From Branchinecta lynchi (lineage: Eukaryota > Arthropoda > Branchiopoda > Anostraca > Branchinectidae), in NCBI GenBank assembly GCA_023053575.1, contig JAKZAP010000004.1, positions 2,582,861 to 2,646,860 of the forward strand: a stretch of 64,000 bases of DNA, read 5' to 3'. Below are positions 52,305 to 63,440 of the stretch, one piece after another. Position 1 is the stretch's first letter; each line of letters starts with the position of its first letter. A program made the translations under genes and the position numbers. The notes beneath the pieces are model-generated. The model saw nothing but the letters and a program-made list of their open reading frames with translations, was not told the DNA's origin and searched no databases.

Positions 52305-54532
52305 CAAGAGCTGTACGCGCATATGGCACTTGCATGGGTTAAGATGTTTTGATTGATCAAAAGTAAGTTTCGACTTGCGGTTTAGATGCGCACTCTAAGG
52401 GAGCTAGATCTTTATTTAAAAACCCTTGAGGCAAAAATGATAGTGGGATGGGGCATCATGAAAATGCATATATTGCTTAAAAGTTTTTTTTTCCTTTTGC
52501 GGTCAAGATTGGTACTTTAAGGAATAATCGGATTCGGGAAGTAGCAATTTCTAAGCAAATGTTGTTGAATCTCTATTATTCCAGCGAAGTTTCATCGTCC
52601 TAGCACATCTGGAAGTACCTCGCAGCTCGCGATCACCGGAATCCCAGACCCCCCCCCCCCTCCAACTCCACTCACAATACCCGGAGCCAATCCGGTTCTG
52701 TAAATGATCACACCAGTCTAAGCGGGTCAAGTGTTTCCCCCCCCCCCAGTAATTGTCGGATCCGGTCCGGAAATGAAAAAGATCACCAGAGAAAAATGGG
52801 CTCTGTTCTATTAAATTTCACTCGAATCCGATCACCCGTTCCAAAGTTACGCATGACTCAATATTCCGGATTCCCCCTCCTTTAACTCCCCCCCAAGATT
52901 ATCATATCGAGGATTTTTTTTTTTCCATGTCAGTTTGACCGGGTCCCTGATATGCCTGCCAAGTTTCGTCGGAAACTTGGAAAAACGGAAAAAAATTGTG
53001 TCAAAGATATACATGGAGCAGATGTTTGTTCTTCCCAGCCAGTTTCACTTCGATCCCTCCATTCGAACAGTTTCTCGAGATTTCCCCCCCCCCCAACTCC
53101 CCCATGGTGCCCGTAGCCAATCAGATTCAGTAAATGATTAACCTAGAGCATTTCTTCGTTATTCCCACAAATTTCCATCCCGATCTCTCAGTCTAAGTGG
53201 GTCACGTATCCCCCCCCCCCCAAATAGTTGTCGGATCCGGTCCGGATATGAAAAAGATCACCAGAGAAATGTCCTCTGTTCAATTCTTAAATTGCACTCG
53301 AATCTGATCACCCGTTCCAAAGTTACCCAAGACTGAATATTCCGGATCTCCCTCCACTCCCCCCACCATTATCAGATCGAAAAAAAAAATATTTTGAAGT
53401 CAGTTTGATCGGGTCCCTGATATGCATGCCAAGTTTGATCGTGAAAATCCCCAAAACCGCCATCACCGGAATTCCCTAATCCCCTAAGTGTTTGGACCCA
53501 GTACAGTTGTCTAAATGATTTCAGCAAGTTTCACTCCGATCCCTCCGTCCGTTGTAACCGTTTCTTGGAATTTCTGGTCTACCCCCTCCCCCCCCCCCCA
53601 ACTCCTCCCTGGCTACCGAATCCGATCAAGACTTTAAATGGGACATCCCAGATATTTAGTCTATTCAGTTATTAAGTTTCATTACAGTCCAGTCACCCGT
53701 TCGAAAGTTACATACTACTCAATTCCCGGATTCCCCTTCTCTCCACCCCCCCCACCCCCCAAAAAAAAAATTCGTCGGATTGGAAAACTGATTATTTCTA
53801 AGTTTGTTTGGTCGGGTCTCTGATATGCCTGCCAAGTTTCATGGTCCTAGCACATCTGGAAGTACCCTAACCAGAGATGGGCGAATCCGAATCCGGATTC
53901 GTCCTTTTGGCCGGATTCGAATCTTCTGCTAGTCAGGCTGGATTTGGATTCGGACTCGGATTCCAAAGCCTCAATCTTACGAATCCACTAAAAATTTTAA
54001 TCTACATCCTTCCATTTTCCAATTTTTAAACAGTGGCCTTAGGCAAGCCAACTTTTTTTATCTCCACCACCGGACATCCTCAGTAATTTATCACGTTATC
54101 CGATTACCTTAGATTACCTTTTTTGTCAACTCTCATTTTTAAACTATAACCTATGTATATGATTTGATTTTTAAGGTCGGATTCGAATCCGGATTCGATT
54201 CTGGATTCGAATCCTCAGCACGAAATGGTGGATTTGGAATCGGATTCGTACCTAGCCCTGGATTCGGATTCGAATCCTTTTCATGGTCGGATTCGCCCAT
54301 CTCTGACCCTAACTAGAAAAAGTCTGACAAAATGCCCTAAATTTTCAAGTTTCCAGGGACCTCCACTCCCCCGCATATGGTCGGATTGGGAAACTGAGCC
54401 TGCCAAGTTTCATTGTCTTAGCACATCTGGAAGTACCCTAACTTGAAAAAGTGTGACAAAAAACTCCGACAGACCGACAGACGGAATTGTGATCGGTATA
54501 TGGCACTTGATCCAGAGGCTGCAAGTGCCATA
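52305..54532 (-). mobile_element. TATGGCACTTG element, reversed copy
   Basis: It starts CAAGAGCTGTACGCGCATAT, GGCACTTG and ends with GTCTGTCGG-type complement (CCGACAGACCGACAGACGG) and hairpin TATGGCACTTG/CAAGTGCCATA (54499-54532), followed by an A run. Interior repeats GATCACCCGTTC, GGATTCCCCCTCC and CGGATCCGGTCCGG-type words, heavily diverged. The hAT-like element at 53872 is inserted in it. Confidence 0.8.
53872..54305. mobile_element. hAT-like GGATTCG element, simple copy
   Basis: CAGAGATGGGCGAATCCGAA to GGTCGGATTCGCCCATCTCTG-type end, 434 bp, with exact ACCCTAAC duplicated (53864-53871, 54306-54313). The undisturbed form of the target (AGTACCCTAACTTGAAAAAG) is at 54431 in the same host element, which confirms the insertion. 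Confidence 0.88.
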
Positions 54533-54535
54533 AAA

Positions 54536-54960
54536 AAAAAAAAATTCAATGAAAACAAAAATTGCAAATAATATACAACAGATAAATTTCAAATAATATA
54601 ATCCAATACACACCCCTTTCTTCCTAACTCACCTTACAAAAAATGTTCTCTATGTGAAATGCCCGAACTAACCAACCTTCCCAAATTCTTTATCCCAACA
54701 AAATCTCCACCTATTCCTCCCTTTCAAAACTCCCCGTGTAAATTTCCTGCCTCAACTCTTTTAACTCTTTACAAAAACACAGAAAATGCAGTAAATCCTC
54801 ATTTCTGTCTCAACACCTCGGACAAAAATAAGGACCGACATTCGATCTCACCCTCTCTAAATACCTCCTCCTATCTCCGAATGGTAAACAACTTCCCCTT
54901 GCAAATAACCCACTTTAACTCCTCCCTATTAAGATTCGCCTTAAAATAAACTTCCTCCCC
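54536..54960 (-). mobile_element. CCHC-LINE C-terminal fragment
   Basis: The minus strand contains IRRRYLERVRSNVGPYFCP, then NEDLLHFLCFCKELKELRQE, the family C-terminal motif, with one stop between. It matches 8590-9110. Confidence 0.65.
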
Positions 54961-56024
54961 CACCCCTCCTCCGCGCATACAGATAAAGAGAAGGGGACGA
55001 GGATATGTCGCATGCCATTTCTATATCTCCTGACTCTCTCAAATAAGTTTTAATTGTTTAGCTACGTCCCCCTTTTCTACCCCTAAACCTTTCCCCTCAT
55101 CCCAGAGCCTAGCTCCTATTCACAACTCTCACAATACCTCCCCGCTGTGAAATCCCACTTCTGTGACATGTCAACAAATCTTGTCCCTGATTGGTTTGTA
55201 AAGTCCATGCCTCCAGTTTAACCAGTCACAACTAACGTGAGAGGTGGTGCTTAGTGTGATAATACTTCGTGGGAACATTAGCCGTGGTTAGATAGCAAAG
55301 CTTAAATACAACGATGAAGGTAAATTTGAAAGTAGGTGGGCTAGTGTGCGCTTTTTGAGAAGAAAGATAATGGAATAGGTCCAGATTTCAGTTCTGCTCT
55401 GCTCGGCTGTTGTATGAACGGTGCAAGAAATACTCTGTTTCCCCTTTCGTGAGACAGTAAAACACCGGTAGTCTTTATTTTTTGCTGGAAGAAAGTGTAG
55501 GAATTAATTTAAATTTCTTATTGCATGTTTGCACATATTTAAAGCTCAACTATTATTAGAAATGATCGTTTTACAATGAAATGGTTCATAAACATTCCCG
55601 CTCTCCGAAGCGGAGATGCGGCGCAAGATATTTGAAAACTGTCCGCGACGTGGTTTGAAGTGGGAAAACCAAGCAAAATAAAAGATGTCTCAAACACAAG
55701 ATAGACCTGATGGCCTACTAAATCTTCCAAAATAAAATTTAAAATGTTTTGAAGCTCCTCATGTCCTTATTTGTGATAGAGCTGTCGCGCGGACCTTGAG
55801 CTTTCTGCGAAGTGTCTGCTCCATGACTGGCAAAACTCGGCTCGGTCGAAAAATTACATAAAGAAACAATTGCGAAAGGCGGGGATTTCTGAGACAATCT
55901 AGTTAGCGAGCTAGAGATAATATAAAAGGAAGAATAAGTAAGAGGGGTCCTTTAATTTTTGTAACGCAAGAGAACACCGGTAGTATTGAATTATTGATGG
56001 ACGCAAGTTGTATATAACTATTGG

Positions 56025-56345
56025 GGCAAGTTATTGGTGCATGAGTTACTCGTGTCCGATCTGTGGTCGTATGGATGAGAATTTGAAACATTTCTTGTGT
56101 GAATGCGAAAATATGAATGAACTTAGGTTAGAAATTTTGGAGTAAATGAGAGGCACATGAAGAATGGATGTGTAGGATCATGGGAAATGGTTGTTTTATG
56201 AGTATCAGACAGTTGGTGAAGTTCCTCAGAGTAGCCTTAGCCCGTTGGGATAGGTGCCTATAGATGGTATTATTTTTGTTTGTTTGATTTATTTTTCATG
56301 TATTTGCCATGGCCTTGGGCTCTTAGTGTAAATAAATCGTATCTC
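56025..56345 (+). mobile_element. CCHC-LINE 3' end
   Basis: The plus strand encodes YSCPICGRMDENLKHFLCEC and ENMNELRLEILE, then a 3' UTR with TTTGCCATGGCCTTGGGC and TAAATAAATCGTATCTCATC. Confidence 0.75.
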
Positions 56346-56944
56346 ATCTTATAAAAGTATCATACGTGTATTTGTTTGTAGACCAAAAACAGTTATCGAC
56401 TGTGACTGGCTTCGGTTTGAGAATACGTTATTGAGCTGGATTCCCTACGACTGCACCTTCATACGCACGATATATTTTTGATTTTTTTTCCGTTGAATTG
56501 CTTACACCTTTGATTTTCATTTGTTTTGAGTTAAAGGTTGCGGTCTGGCAGTTGACGCTGGGTCGTGTAGTTAGTTTTTCAGGCCTTTTCTTTAAGCCGT
56601 TTTTGCGATGTTTTCGCAGTCGTTTGTGTCGCCCACATCCGCGACAAGAAAGGTTTTTGTGGCTTCAACTGACAAACAACTATCGATGTGAGTTTCTATT
56701 ATATAGCTCGAATTTGGCAGGAAACTCAGATATAGCGGTAAGTTTGAAGTTGGAGTAATAATACTAGCTATTTTACCAAGCAGATAGACATAAAACTGAG
56801 GATCCTTCTACTAAAGAATGGCAAGGACGTAAACCTGAAGTTGTATTTAGTGGAATTTTATCTAAATTTTGCTTTTATTTTTGAACATTTGAAATTACCG
56901 CTAGAAAGCGTCTCCGCGAGGTTCAACGTGTGGGTCAAAATTTG

Positions 56945-57232
56945 AGCGTGTTCCACCCTACTTACGTAGTACGCTCGATGTCACGAATTATGGCTTTTTG
57001 CCGCCAAGGAAGGAACGATTTTTCTATTTTCCAGCAGAATATCATGCCACGGGCAAATCCGACCAATCACATTACAGAGATGCATAGTTACCACGCTTAC
57101 TACGCTCCCGAGCATGGCAAGCAAATAGTTACTATTAGTTACTATTTCGAACGGTCAGCGTAGTAAATTTTTACGAGGTTGGAACGAAAGTAGTAACTAA
57201 TAGTCACTATTGTTAGAAGGGTGGAACACGCT
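56945..57232. mobile_element. AGCGTGTTCCACCCT MITE, copy 3
   Basis: AGCGTGTTCCACCCTACTTA to GAAGGGTGGAACACGCT, 288 bp. Shorter than the other copies by small deletions in the left arm and near GGTCAGCGTAG. Confidence 0.85.
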
Positions 57233-57360
57233 CTTTGTGACAAATATTTATATTTCCGCGACAAGCACTCAGAAGTTCGTGGCACAAAAGTATGCTCTGA
57301 AAAACACCTTATATCTGTGGGCAGTTCCTGTAAATGCCACACAGAGATTTACACAAACTA

Positions 57361-57515
57361 CACTGTAAAAAGTTTCTCCGGGTAAGGATTAAAGTTAAGT
57401 GCTGTATTTGCTACTGTGATTAACCTTAAGATTAATCCGAATTAGAGACAATCTTATCCCAATAGAGACAAGATTAATCCCAGTAGCAAATACTCTTAAG
57501 ATTTTTTGTACGGTG
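57361..57515. mobile_element. TA-flanked hairpin MITE (mariner-like)
   Basis: CACTGTAAAAAGTTT and AGATTTTTTGTACGGTG are imperfect inverted ends with TA on both sides (57359-57360, 57516-57517). Inside, TGTATTTGCTACTGTGATTA pairs with TTAATCCCAGTAGCAAATAC. 155 bp. Suggests a Tc1/mariner-type non-autonomous element. Confidence 0.65.
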
Positions 57516-57614
57516 TAGTCCGCTTAGAAGCACTAAACTGTAATATGCCGGGTTTCATAGAAGGACAACCCGGTTCAAACAAAAGTATTCCAAAGATGTT
57601 TTTTTTTTTTTCAG

Positions 57615-57863
57615 ATGTTAACGAGTGTCAAGCGACCAGTCCCTGCGCGCACATTTGCGTGGACAAACCAGTTGGTTTTGAGTGTCAATGTTGGCCTGGC
57701 TACAAGCCCAGTTCCAAAGACCCCCATTTGTGCACAGACGTTGATGAATGTGAGGAAAAGCACCCCTGCTCTCAGGCATGCTCGAACAGACTCGGATCAT
57801 ACACGTGTTCTTGTTCTGATGGATATGTTCTAGTCAATGGCTCCAGCTGCATTGTAAACTCAA
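57615..57863 (+). CDS. LRP1: LRP1-like exon: two EGF-like modules
   Basis: Phase 1 to phase 1, between a T-tract plus TTTTCAG and GTAAGTGA. It encodes [34 protein letters not shown], then [18 protein letters not shown] and [16 protein letters not shown]. The second module starts with the D-V-D-E-C calcium-binding consensus, as does human LRP1 (ADVDECSTTFPCSQRC, GSYKCLCVEGY). In LRP1 a YWTD propeller follows; its first exon would lie beyond or was not recognised in the next 6.1 kb. Confidence 0.95.
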
Positions 57864-57971
57864 GTAAGTGAACAACCGGGTTTCAGAATGGTAGCTCTCG
57901 TGTGTTGGACGTTGGGTTTGGGTTATTTTCCTCCCGCGTACCGTCCTCGGGCATGCTTTGCCACGTTTCGC

Positions 57972-58013
57972 GGTAGCGGAGTGACCGAAAGCCGTTTCGG
58001 TCGCTCTGCTACC
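57972..58013. repeat. Hairpin with 19-bp arms
   Basis: GGTAGCGGAGTGACCGAAA pairs with TTTCGGTCGCTCTGCTACC (two non-Watson-Crick positions), loop GCCG. It lies 109 bp past the donor of the EGF exon. It may be a small foldback element or an intronic RNA structure. Confidence 0.6.
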
Positions 58014-58559
58014 CTAGTCTTGGTTTCTTATAACAGCCAGAGCATAAAAAAAGCCAAGAACAAATGGCTCTTCTAACATAGTTAATCAGCACAAATATAT
58101 GTGTATATTTATTTTGCTCGGTTACAGAAGGGAAGTTAAGATTTGTTTCCAGATTCAGGTTTCAGATTCAGATGTTTTCTACTTTACCAAAAAAATACAT
58201 TATACAAAAAACTCAACAACCACATAAAAGACAAAAATCCTGTGGGTGGCTGTGTCTTCTAACCACCTTTTATCTTAAAATTATTCAATAAATAATAACA
58301 GAACAACTATCTAATATATGTAGAAAATAAAGAAATTACGGATCGCAATAATTGTAAGGGTTATACAACGAATTAAGTGAACATGTGGCTTGCACAGACC
58401 TTTAGCGCTGTGTCTCGATCAGTTTTAGTGAAATTAACGAACCTGCAATAGACAAAAGAAGCTTCTATACCGACAATAAATATCTTATTCGGGGAAATTA
58501 CTTTTAAATACCACTCTAAGAAAAATATGGTGCTGAGATTTAATTTTTGACACAGCTGC

Positions 58560-59027
58560 TTTTTTTGCTGCTCGATTGAAACCCCTCCCGTTTGGTATAT
58601 TTAGGAAAAGCCCAAATTCTTGCAACGCACCGGACTGCATGCAACTTTCATTAGACCCACCCTGGAATAGGCAACACCCGTTTGGCATTTCTCATTATTG
58701 CAGGAACAAAGGGATAAATTGGAAAGAAAACAGAAGCGGGCTCTTCTTATTATTCGTAGTGGACCAAAGCTTCCATACTCCTACCTTTTAAAACACTTTA
58801 ACCTCAACAAGCGCAGAAAAAAGCTAAGCACTGACTTTGCTTAAGCCATGGTATCTCTATCTTCTCCATTCCCAAATCCCTCCCCCCCCCCCACCAAAAT
58901 GTTAGAAATCGACCAGAAAGAGTGGAAAATTATAGAGTACCCAAGCTCTGTCTTTTACCTAGAAAACACGCTAGATATGCGAAAAGTTGTATTCCAGAGT
59001 TCGTGAAATTTGTTAATGAAGTGTGAC
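58560..59027 (+). mobile_element. LINE reverse transcriptase C-terminal remnant
   Basis: The plus strand reads ATPVWHFSLLQEQRDKLER, then KQKRALLIIRSGPKLPYSYL, and after frameshifts KHARYAKSCIPEFVKFVNEV with stop. It ends in a tail AATAAACTTTATATCTATC (59128-59150). Confidence 0.75.
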
Positions 59028-59225
59028 AGATTTTAAAGTGTACTGACATATGACACATATTTTGTAATTTCTTCTGTTTTTTGACAATAATGACAAATTT
59101 GGTTTATAACCACGAAAGTCGTTTTTTACAATAAACTTTATATCTATCTATCATGGCGAAGAGTCGTCGATAAACAAAAATAAACGGAAAAAAAAATTCT
59201 TTATTTGGGGGGTGTGTTCGCTTAA

Positions 59226-59563
59226 AGGACCCCTCTCACTATTTACTCTTCAACTTACAGTAGTTTAATATAGTTGAATGCTTTTAAATCTAGGCTGTGT
59301 TTTCAACAAATAACCCACGGTTTTAGCTGCTTTAAGCCTTTTCCGAGACAGTTGACTTATAGCGAAAACAGGGAACAACCGTAGTAGACAACCGTCAACG
59401 TGTGATACACATCGAAGGTAGCAAAAGACGGCAAGTGAGAAAGTCAGCTGGTTTTGTTAGAGCGGTTGAAATGTACCGTACGAAATTTGGGTCTTCGGGT
59501 TTACAAATATATGGAGTGATAATGGAAGTAGGTTGCGTTAGTACTATATGTAAGACAGGTCTT
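59226..59563 (+). mobile_element. TTAA-flanked MITE, copy 4
   Basis: AGGACCCCTCTCACTATTTA to GTAAGACAGGTCTT with TTAA at 59222-59225 and 59564-59567. Internal ACACATCGAAGGTAGCAAAA and ATATGGAGTGATAATGGAAG match the other copies. Confidence 0.85.
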
Positions 59564-59990
59564 TTAACGACTCTTCATGTTTTTTTCTCCCAGCTATAGA
59601 GTACAAGCCTGACTGCCCACATGAGCACATCCAAATTGTCGTGTAGGTTTGCATGGCCAGCGGGAAATAAACAAATAATTGTAGCCGAAATCGCAAAAAC
59701 ATTTCATTTATTATGATTTTTTCTTTCGACAAGCAAATTTATTACATCTCCCGCGTTCCCATTTGTTAGCGTGGGATATTTTGACACCTTTATCCAAAAC
59801 CGCAAGCTTTGGTCATTTTGGCATTAGAAAGTGAGCTAATTGTTTTATTAAATTTTACATTTTTCAGCTACTAAATTTTCTTGGGTAATCAACTGCAATC
59901 ATTTCAGGAAGCCACCCGCACAACGCTCGGTATTATCCTAATAACAGGTCAACACATAAAGGGCACGAAAGGTTCTTTTCCTGTTGTTTT

Positions 59991-60335
59991 AAAGTTTCAC
60001 TGAAAAGCCAACTTAATTTTGTATCATTTAATTGAATTAATTGGATTGTGTTAAGCGATCATTTCTTTTATAAAATTCTCTGGCATGGCGTTCTATGGCC
60101 CTCATCACAACGCAAAGAACTTTGACGCGGAAAATTTGAATCTCAACACAAACGAGACTTTTCAATGGCCAGCGGCGAGGCTAGGTGAGAACTGCTCACT
60201 GCGTGAACAATTTGTCATAAATCGCTTTCTTCAAGCATATAACACAGGTACAACCGTCTAGAGGTAGCACAAATCAGACAGGGAAGTCCACTATACGAAA
60301 ATCGGCTATTCGTAAATAGCGGGAAAACGAAGTAA
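59991..60335 (+). mobile_element. AAAGTTTAACTG element, 3'-truncated copy
   Basis: AAAGTTTCACTGAAAAGCC, then AATCTCAACACAAACGAGAC, CAAGCATATAACACAGGTAC and AAAACGAAGTAA follow the order at 11872-12230 and stop there. Confidence 0.65.
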
Positions 60336-60488
60336 TTTTAATAACAACGTTTATTTCCTGAATAGCTCATATAATTACTCGCTAGCGTCGGATCGTCACA
60401 CAATTCTTAACACGGCTAAAACTTTATAATCACTTTTCAATAATTACCTTAAAATATTTCTATGTATATACAATTAATAACGAATATA

Positions 60489-60720
60489 TCATGGTTCAGA
60501 ATTAAATTTTTTTACAAAATATGGTACAAATGACGAAAGATACCGGTCAGTAGAGTGTATATCGGGGCGAACAAGTCTGGTACAATTACGGGTTGCAGCG
60601 CGAAGCCTTGTTTCAGGTCGAGTTTGGTTGGGGGCCTCGTAATCGTGTAGGAGAGATCTATGAAGATCAGAGGACAAGCATTTACGTCCAAAATCCATTG
60701 TCAACTTGTGGCGTCTTTCG
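60489..60720 (-). mobile_element. LINE C-terminal remnant
   Basis: The minus strand encodes TRLRAATRNCTRLVRPDIHS, then TDRYLSSFVPYFVKKFN, the pattern (T-R-Y-x-x-SF-x-P-x-x-V-x-x-x-N) of the last codons of CR1/Jockey-type ORF2. A diverged relative is near 29640-29735. Confidence 0.6.
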
Positions 60721-61530
60721 GACAGAGTAGTGAGACCAAGCCTATCTAGACCCGCGCATTTTCATCGTGTCTTCACAGAGCAAAATAACTATAGAGAGTA
60801 GATTAATGCGAAGACCTATCCTTCCCATGCATCAGAAATGGGCCTCCGTTACAGCGCCGCCCAGCTCGCTTCGCGAGAGAAGCTTCAGCAAACTGTTCGC
60901 GTGTGCAGTGGCGGACTAGAGTTATTAGAGCCAGCGCTCATTGACGATTGGTCGAGTTTCAGTAGGGTTGTTCGTGTCCGTTAGCGGAGCTAGTGTCGCT
61001 GCGATTTTGAGTGTGTGTCACTCTTTCAAAGTTCTCGCATAACTCTCTAGAGTTGTTTTGCTCTGGGTCTTCAAGCCTATGTAAGTGAATAAGTGATGGG
61101 TATCTGGACTGGCGTATCTTAGCTGAACTTTAACCAGGCTATAAAGTCCCATAGAAAAATTCCAAACTGTTAAAATGCCAAATTAGGCAAGTTAAGATCC
61201 GAAAATAGAACCGAGGTGAAATTTAAACATCTTTTCTCGTTTCCGGATTAGAAGTTGCTACGTTCGCAGCTCGAGCCCAGCTGTCTTTTCTTGGGACAGG
61301 TTTCCCCACGTGTATTTCATTCTGGCTTAAAGTTCAATGGGCACATCAAACTACCCGAATCCCGCTCTGTAACAACCTAGGAACAATGTTTACCCCCTGG
61401 CTCAGCAACTTTTTCAACATTTTCATCTCTGTGATATTTCAAAGCTTAATCTTTTGGGCCAGTACATGCTCAGTTTACTAGCTTGGACAAAGATAAAAGT
61501 GATGTTTCTTATAACACTTAGCAGATCTTT

Positions 61531-61684
61531 ATTTTGTGCATAGATCAGCTTGTACAATTCAGATTTGAATAGGCTATTTGTTTTTGAAAGATTTTTGTAG
61601 CTATGTCATTTTGTGCATAGATCAGCTTGTATAATTCAGATTTGAATAGGCTATTTGTTTTTGAATGATTTTTGTAGCTATGTC
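61531..61684 (+). repeat. Two 77-bp tandem units
   Basis: ATTTTGTGCATAGATCAGCT begins both (61531, 61608). They differ at about two positions (TGTACAATTC/TGTATAATTC, GAAAGATT/GAATGATT), so the duplication is recent. Confidence 0.85.
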
Positions 61685-62445
61685 ATTTTTTATAAACTTA
61701 TTGCATATTCTGGTACATTTTATAAAGCAAGTTAATCCACAACACTATTCCAGAAAGAAAACTTTTAATAGGCACTTTAAAACATGGAACTTCTGATAGA
61801 ATAATCAGGTAAACTGCATCTGCGGCTTGACTTTGGTGACATCTCAAATATATCCTTTTATATCAAGCATTGCTGGGAGTTTTTGAATTTCCTGCCACGA
61901 TATCCCAGCTCCTAAGATTTGGATCGCCGAAATGCCAGAGAGGTAAAGACAACGGATAACAAGAAAATGGCCGATTTTCGTAGCGCCTTCTAAACGAAGT
62001 CGGAAATGTTTATTTCTGAAGCATTTAATACAAAATAAAGCATTAGAAGTGTCCATTGTGCTTAAAACACTTTATAGCTATTGATTGTGTAACTGTTATG
62101 TAAAACGTCGCGTGTCTGTATCAGTGTTGGACCTTAAATTTCTCTTCTTTTTTTCTTTTTTATTCGTTATTTTCTTCGTTATTCTGTTTTGCTCTAAGTG
62201 AAAAGTACGGTTAATAAATATTTTACTTACTTACTTATTCTTAATCGCCATCAGGAAATCTCCATTGCATCTTGTCAGTTTCGGTGAATTCGGACGCGGC
62301 TTAGTGCATGAATGAATGAGTAATTTAATTGTCAGCTGGCCGTACATCATATCTGTATATGGTAAAAACAATACAATTTACATCTCTCTAAAAAAAAAAT
62401 TTATTTGGCTAAAGCACTCTTAAAAAGATCGCATATCCTTCAGCT

Positions 62446-62875
62446 TTGAGGAATCAAATAAATAATAATATTAATATTTGTATGCGTGATGATATTTTAC
62501 CTCTGGGAGATAGGAGGAGGTACATGGGTAGGCTGATCGGGAGAATTGGTCCTTACTTCTGCCCGATGTGTGGAGATATAAATAAGCTTGTGCGACATCT
62601 TATGTGTGACTGTAGGGAATGGAATGATTTGAGAAGTGAAATATTTGGAGTAAATGAGTGTGATCAGGAATGGAGGGAGCAAATGTTCAAGAGTGACTGT
62701 TATTTTACTGTAAAGAAAGTGGGTAGATTCCTCAAGCTGTCAATGATTCACAGAGAACATTTTTTGTTTTGTTTTTTTAGTGGTTGTTGGAAATAAGTTC
62801 GTCATTGTGTTTCTTTTGTTTGTATTGCCATGGACCTTGGGCTTTTAGGGTAATAAAAATCATATCATATCAAGG
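62446..62875 (+). mobile_element. CCHC-LINE 3' end, most intact copy
   Basis: The plus strand encodes MRDDILPLGDRRRYMGRLIG, then GPYFCPMCGDINKLVRHLM, DCREWNDLRSEI and YFTVKKVGRFLKLS. The 3' UTR has GTATTGCCATGGACCTTGGG and the tail ATCATATCATATCA. Non-LTR retrotransposon ORF2 proteins commonly carry such a CCHC motif behind the reverse transcriptase. It is cut at the 5' side, as expected of incomplete reverse transcription. Confidence 0.85.
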
Positions 62876-63224
62876 CAATTATGGGAGCAATGCTGCTTAC
62901 TTTTCAGGTTACTAAGCCTAACAATGAGAAATTCCGGCAGAAAATCACCATTAATACTTGCCCTGTTGCAGATACCATAATATCTGATATCACGGCAACA
63001 ATTTGCATTTTTTTTGTTCTTGTTGTTACGATTGTATCTGACACTACGTTTGCTTTGAAAAAATGACAGTTGCCGAATTAGGCGCTTGTAGGAGTTCCAC
63101 CGCAAAATGATTACATCCACTCACATCATAGGTGTCGGACTTTTTTCCCACCAATTTGGCAAAAACCTAGTTTTGGCGACGATGAAAGCGAGATGACCGT
63201 GATAACTCGCCAGAGGGTCGCTGT

Positions 63225-63440
63225 CACTACCCCCCACCCGTCATGTCATTTCGCCTAAAAATCCGTCAGTTCACCAATTTTTCTGACAGTTCGGCCACCC
63301 GTCATTTCGCCTAAAAATCCGTCAGTTCGTCCAACTTTTCCGACAGTTCGCCCACCCGTCATTTGGCCCAAAAATCCATCAGTTGACCCACCCGTCAGTT
63401 GGCCTACCGTCAGTTCGTTCACTCGTGAAATCCGTCAGTT
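63225..63440 (+). repeat. Short-period CCGTCAGTT tandem
   Basis: Units of CACCCGTCATTTCGCC, TAAAAATCCGTCAGTTC and TTTTCCGACAGTTCGCC repeat about four times with period near 60-65 bp, decaying to CCGTCAGTTGACC. Confidence 0.7.

Larger units (their letters stand above)
52092..57614 (+). other. Intron, 5.5 kb
   Basis: It holds a LINE tail (52235-52304), a reversed TATGGCACTTG element with nested hAT (52305-54532), LINE pieces (54536-54960, 56025-56345), an AGCGTGTTCC MITE (56945-57232) and a TA-flanked hairpin MITE (57361-57515). A lone GAGGGGTCCTTTAA at 55945-55958 looks like the end of a TTAA-type MITE. Nothing was recognised in 54961-55940 or 56346-56944. Confidence 0.5.
517..57863 (+). other. 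LRP1: LRP1-like receptor gene, partial (11 internal exons)
   Basis: The exons at 517-721, 2655-2844, 4897-5154, 7762-7986, 9789-9962, 13628-13762, 17292-17408, 19311-19504, 22236-22437, 51954-52091 and 57615-57863 join into one open frame of about 695 codons. Domain order and many residues match the part of vertebrate LRP1 spanning the end of a YWTD propeller, an EGF module, cluster III (ten class A repeats) and two EGF modules. LRP1 is a very large type I membrane receptor that binds protease-inhibitor complexes, lipoproteins and other ligands and internalises them through clathrin. Cluster III is one of its main ligand-binding regions. Intron phases are 2,0,1,1,1,1,1,1,0,1,1,1. The start, earlier domains, transmembrane segment and tail lie outside the window. 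LRP2 or LRP1B is possible in principle, but the collinearity with LRP1 is close. LRP1 assignment is from family knowledge; the exons are seen in the sequence. Confidence 0.9.

Noticed and set aside
59590..59650. Possible exon after TTTTTCTCCCAG with CTATAGAGTACAAGCC
   Set aside because: The peptide (IEYKPDCPHEHIQIVV then stop) has no fit to the propeller expected next in LRP1 and no donor in phase.
63225..63440. Possible coding repeat (TSVSS-type peptides)
   Set aside because: Short-period tandem with stops in all frames; treated as a minisatellite.
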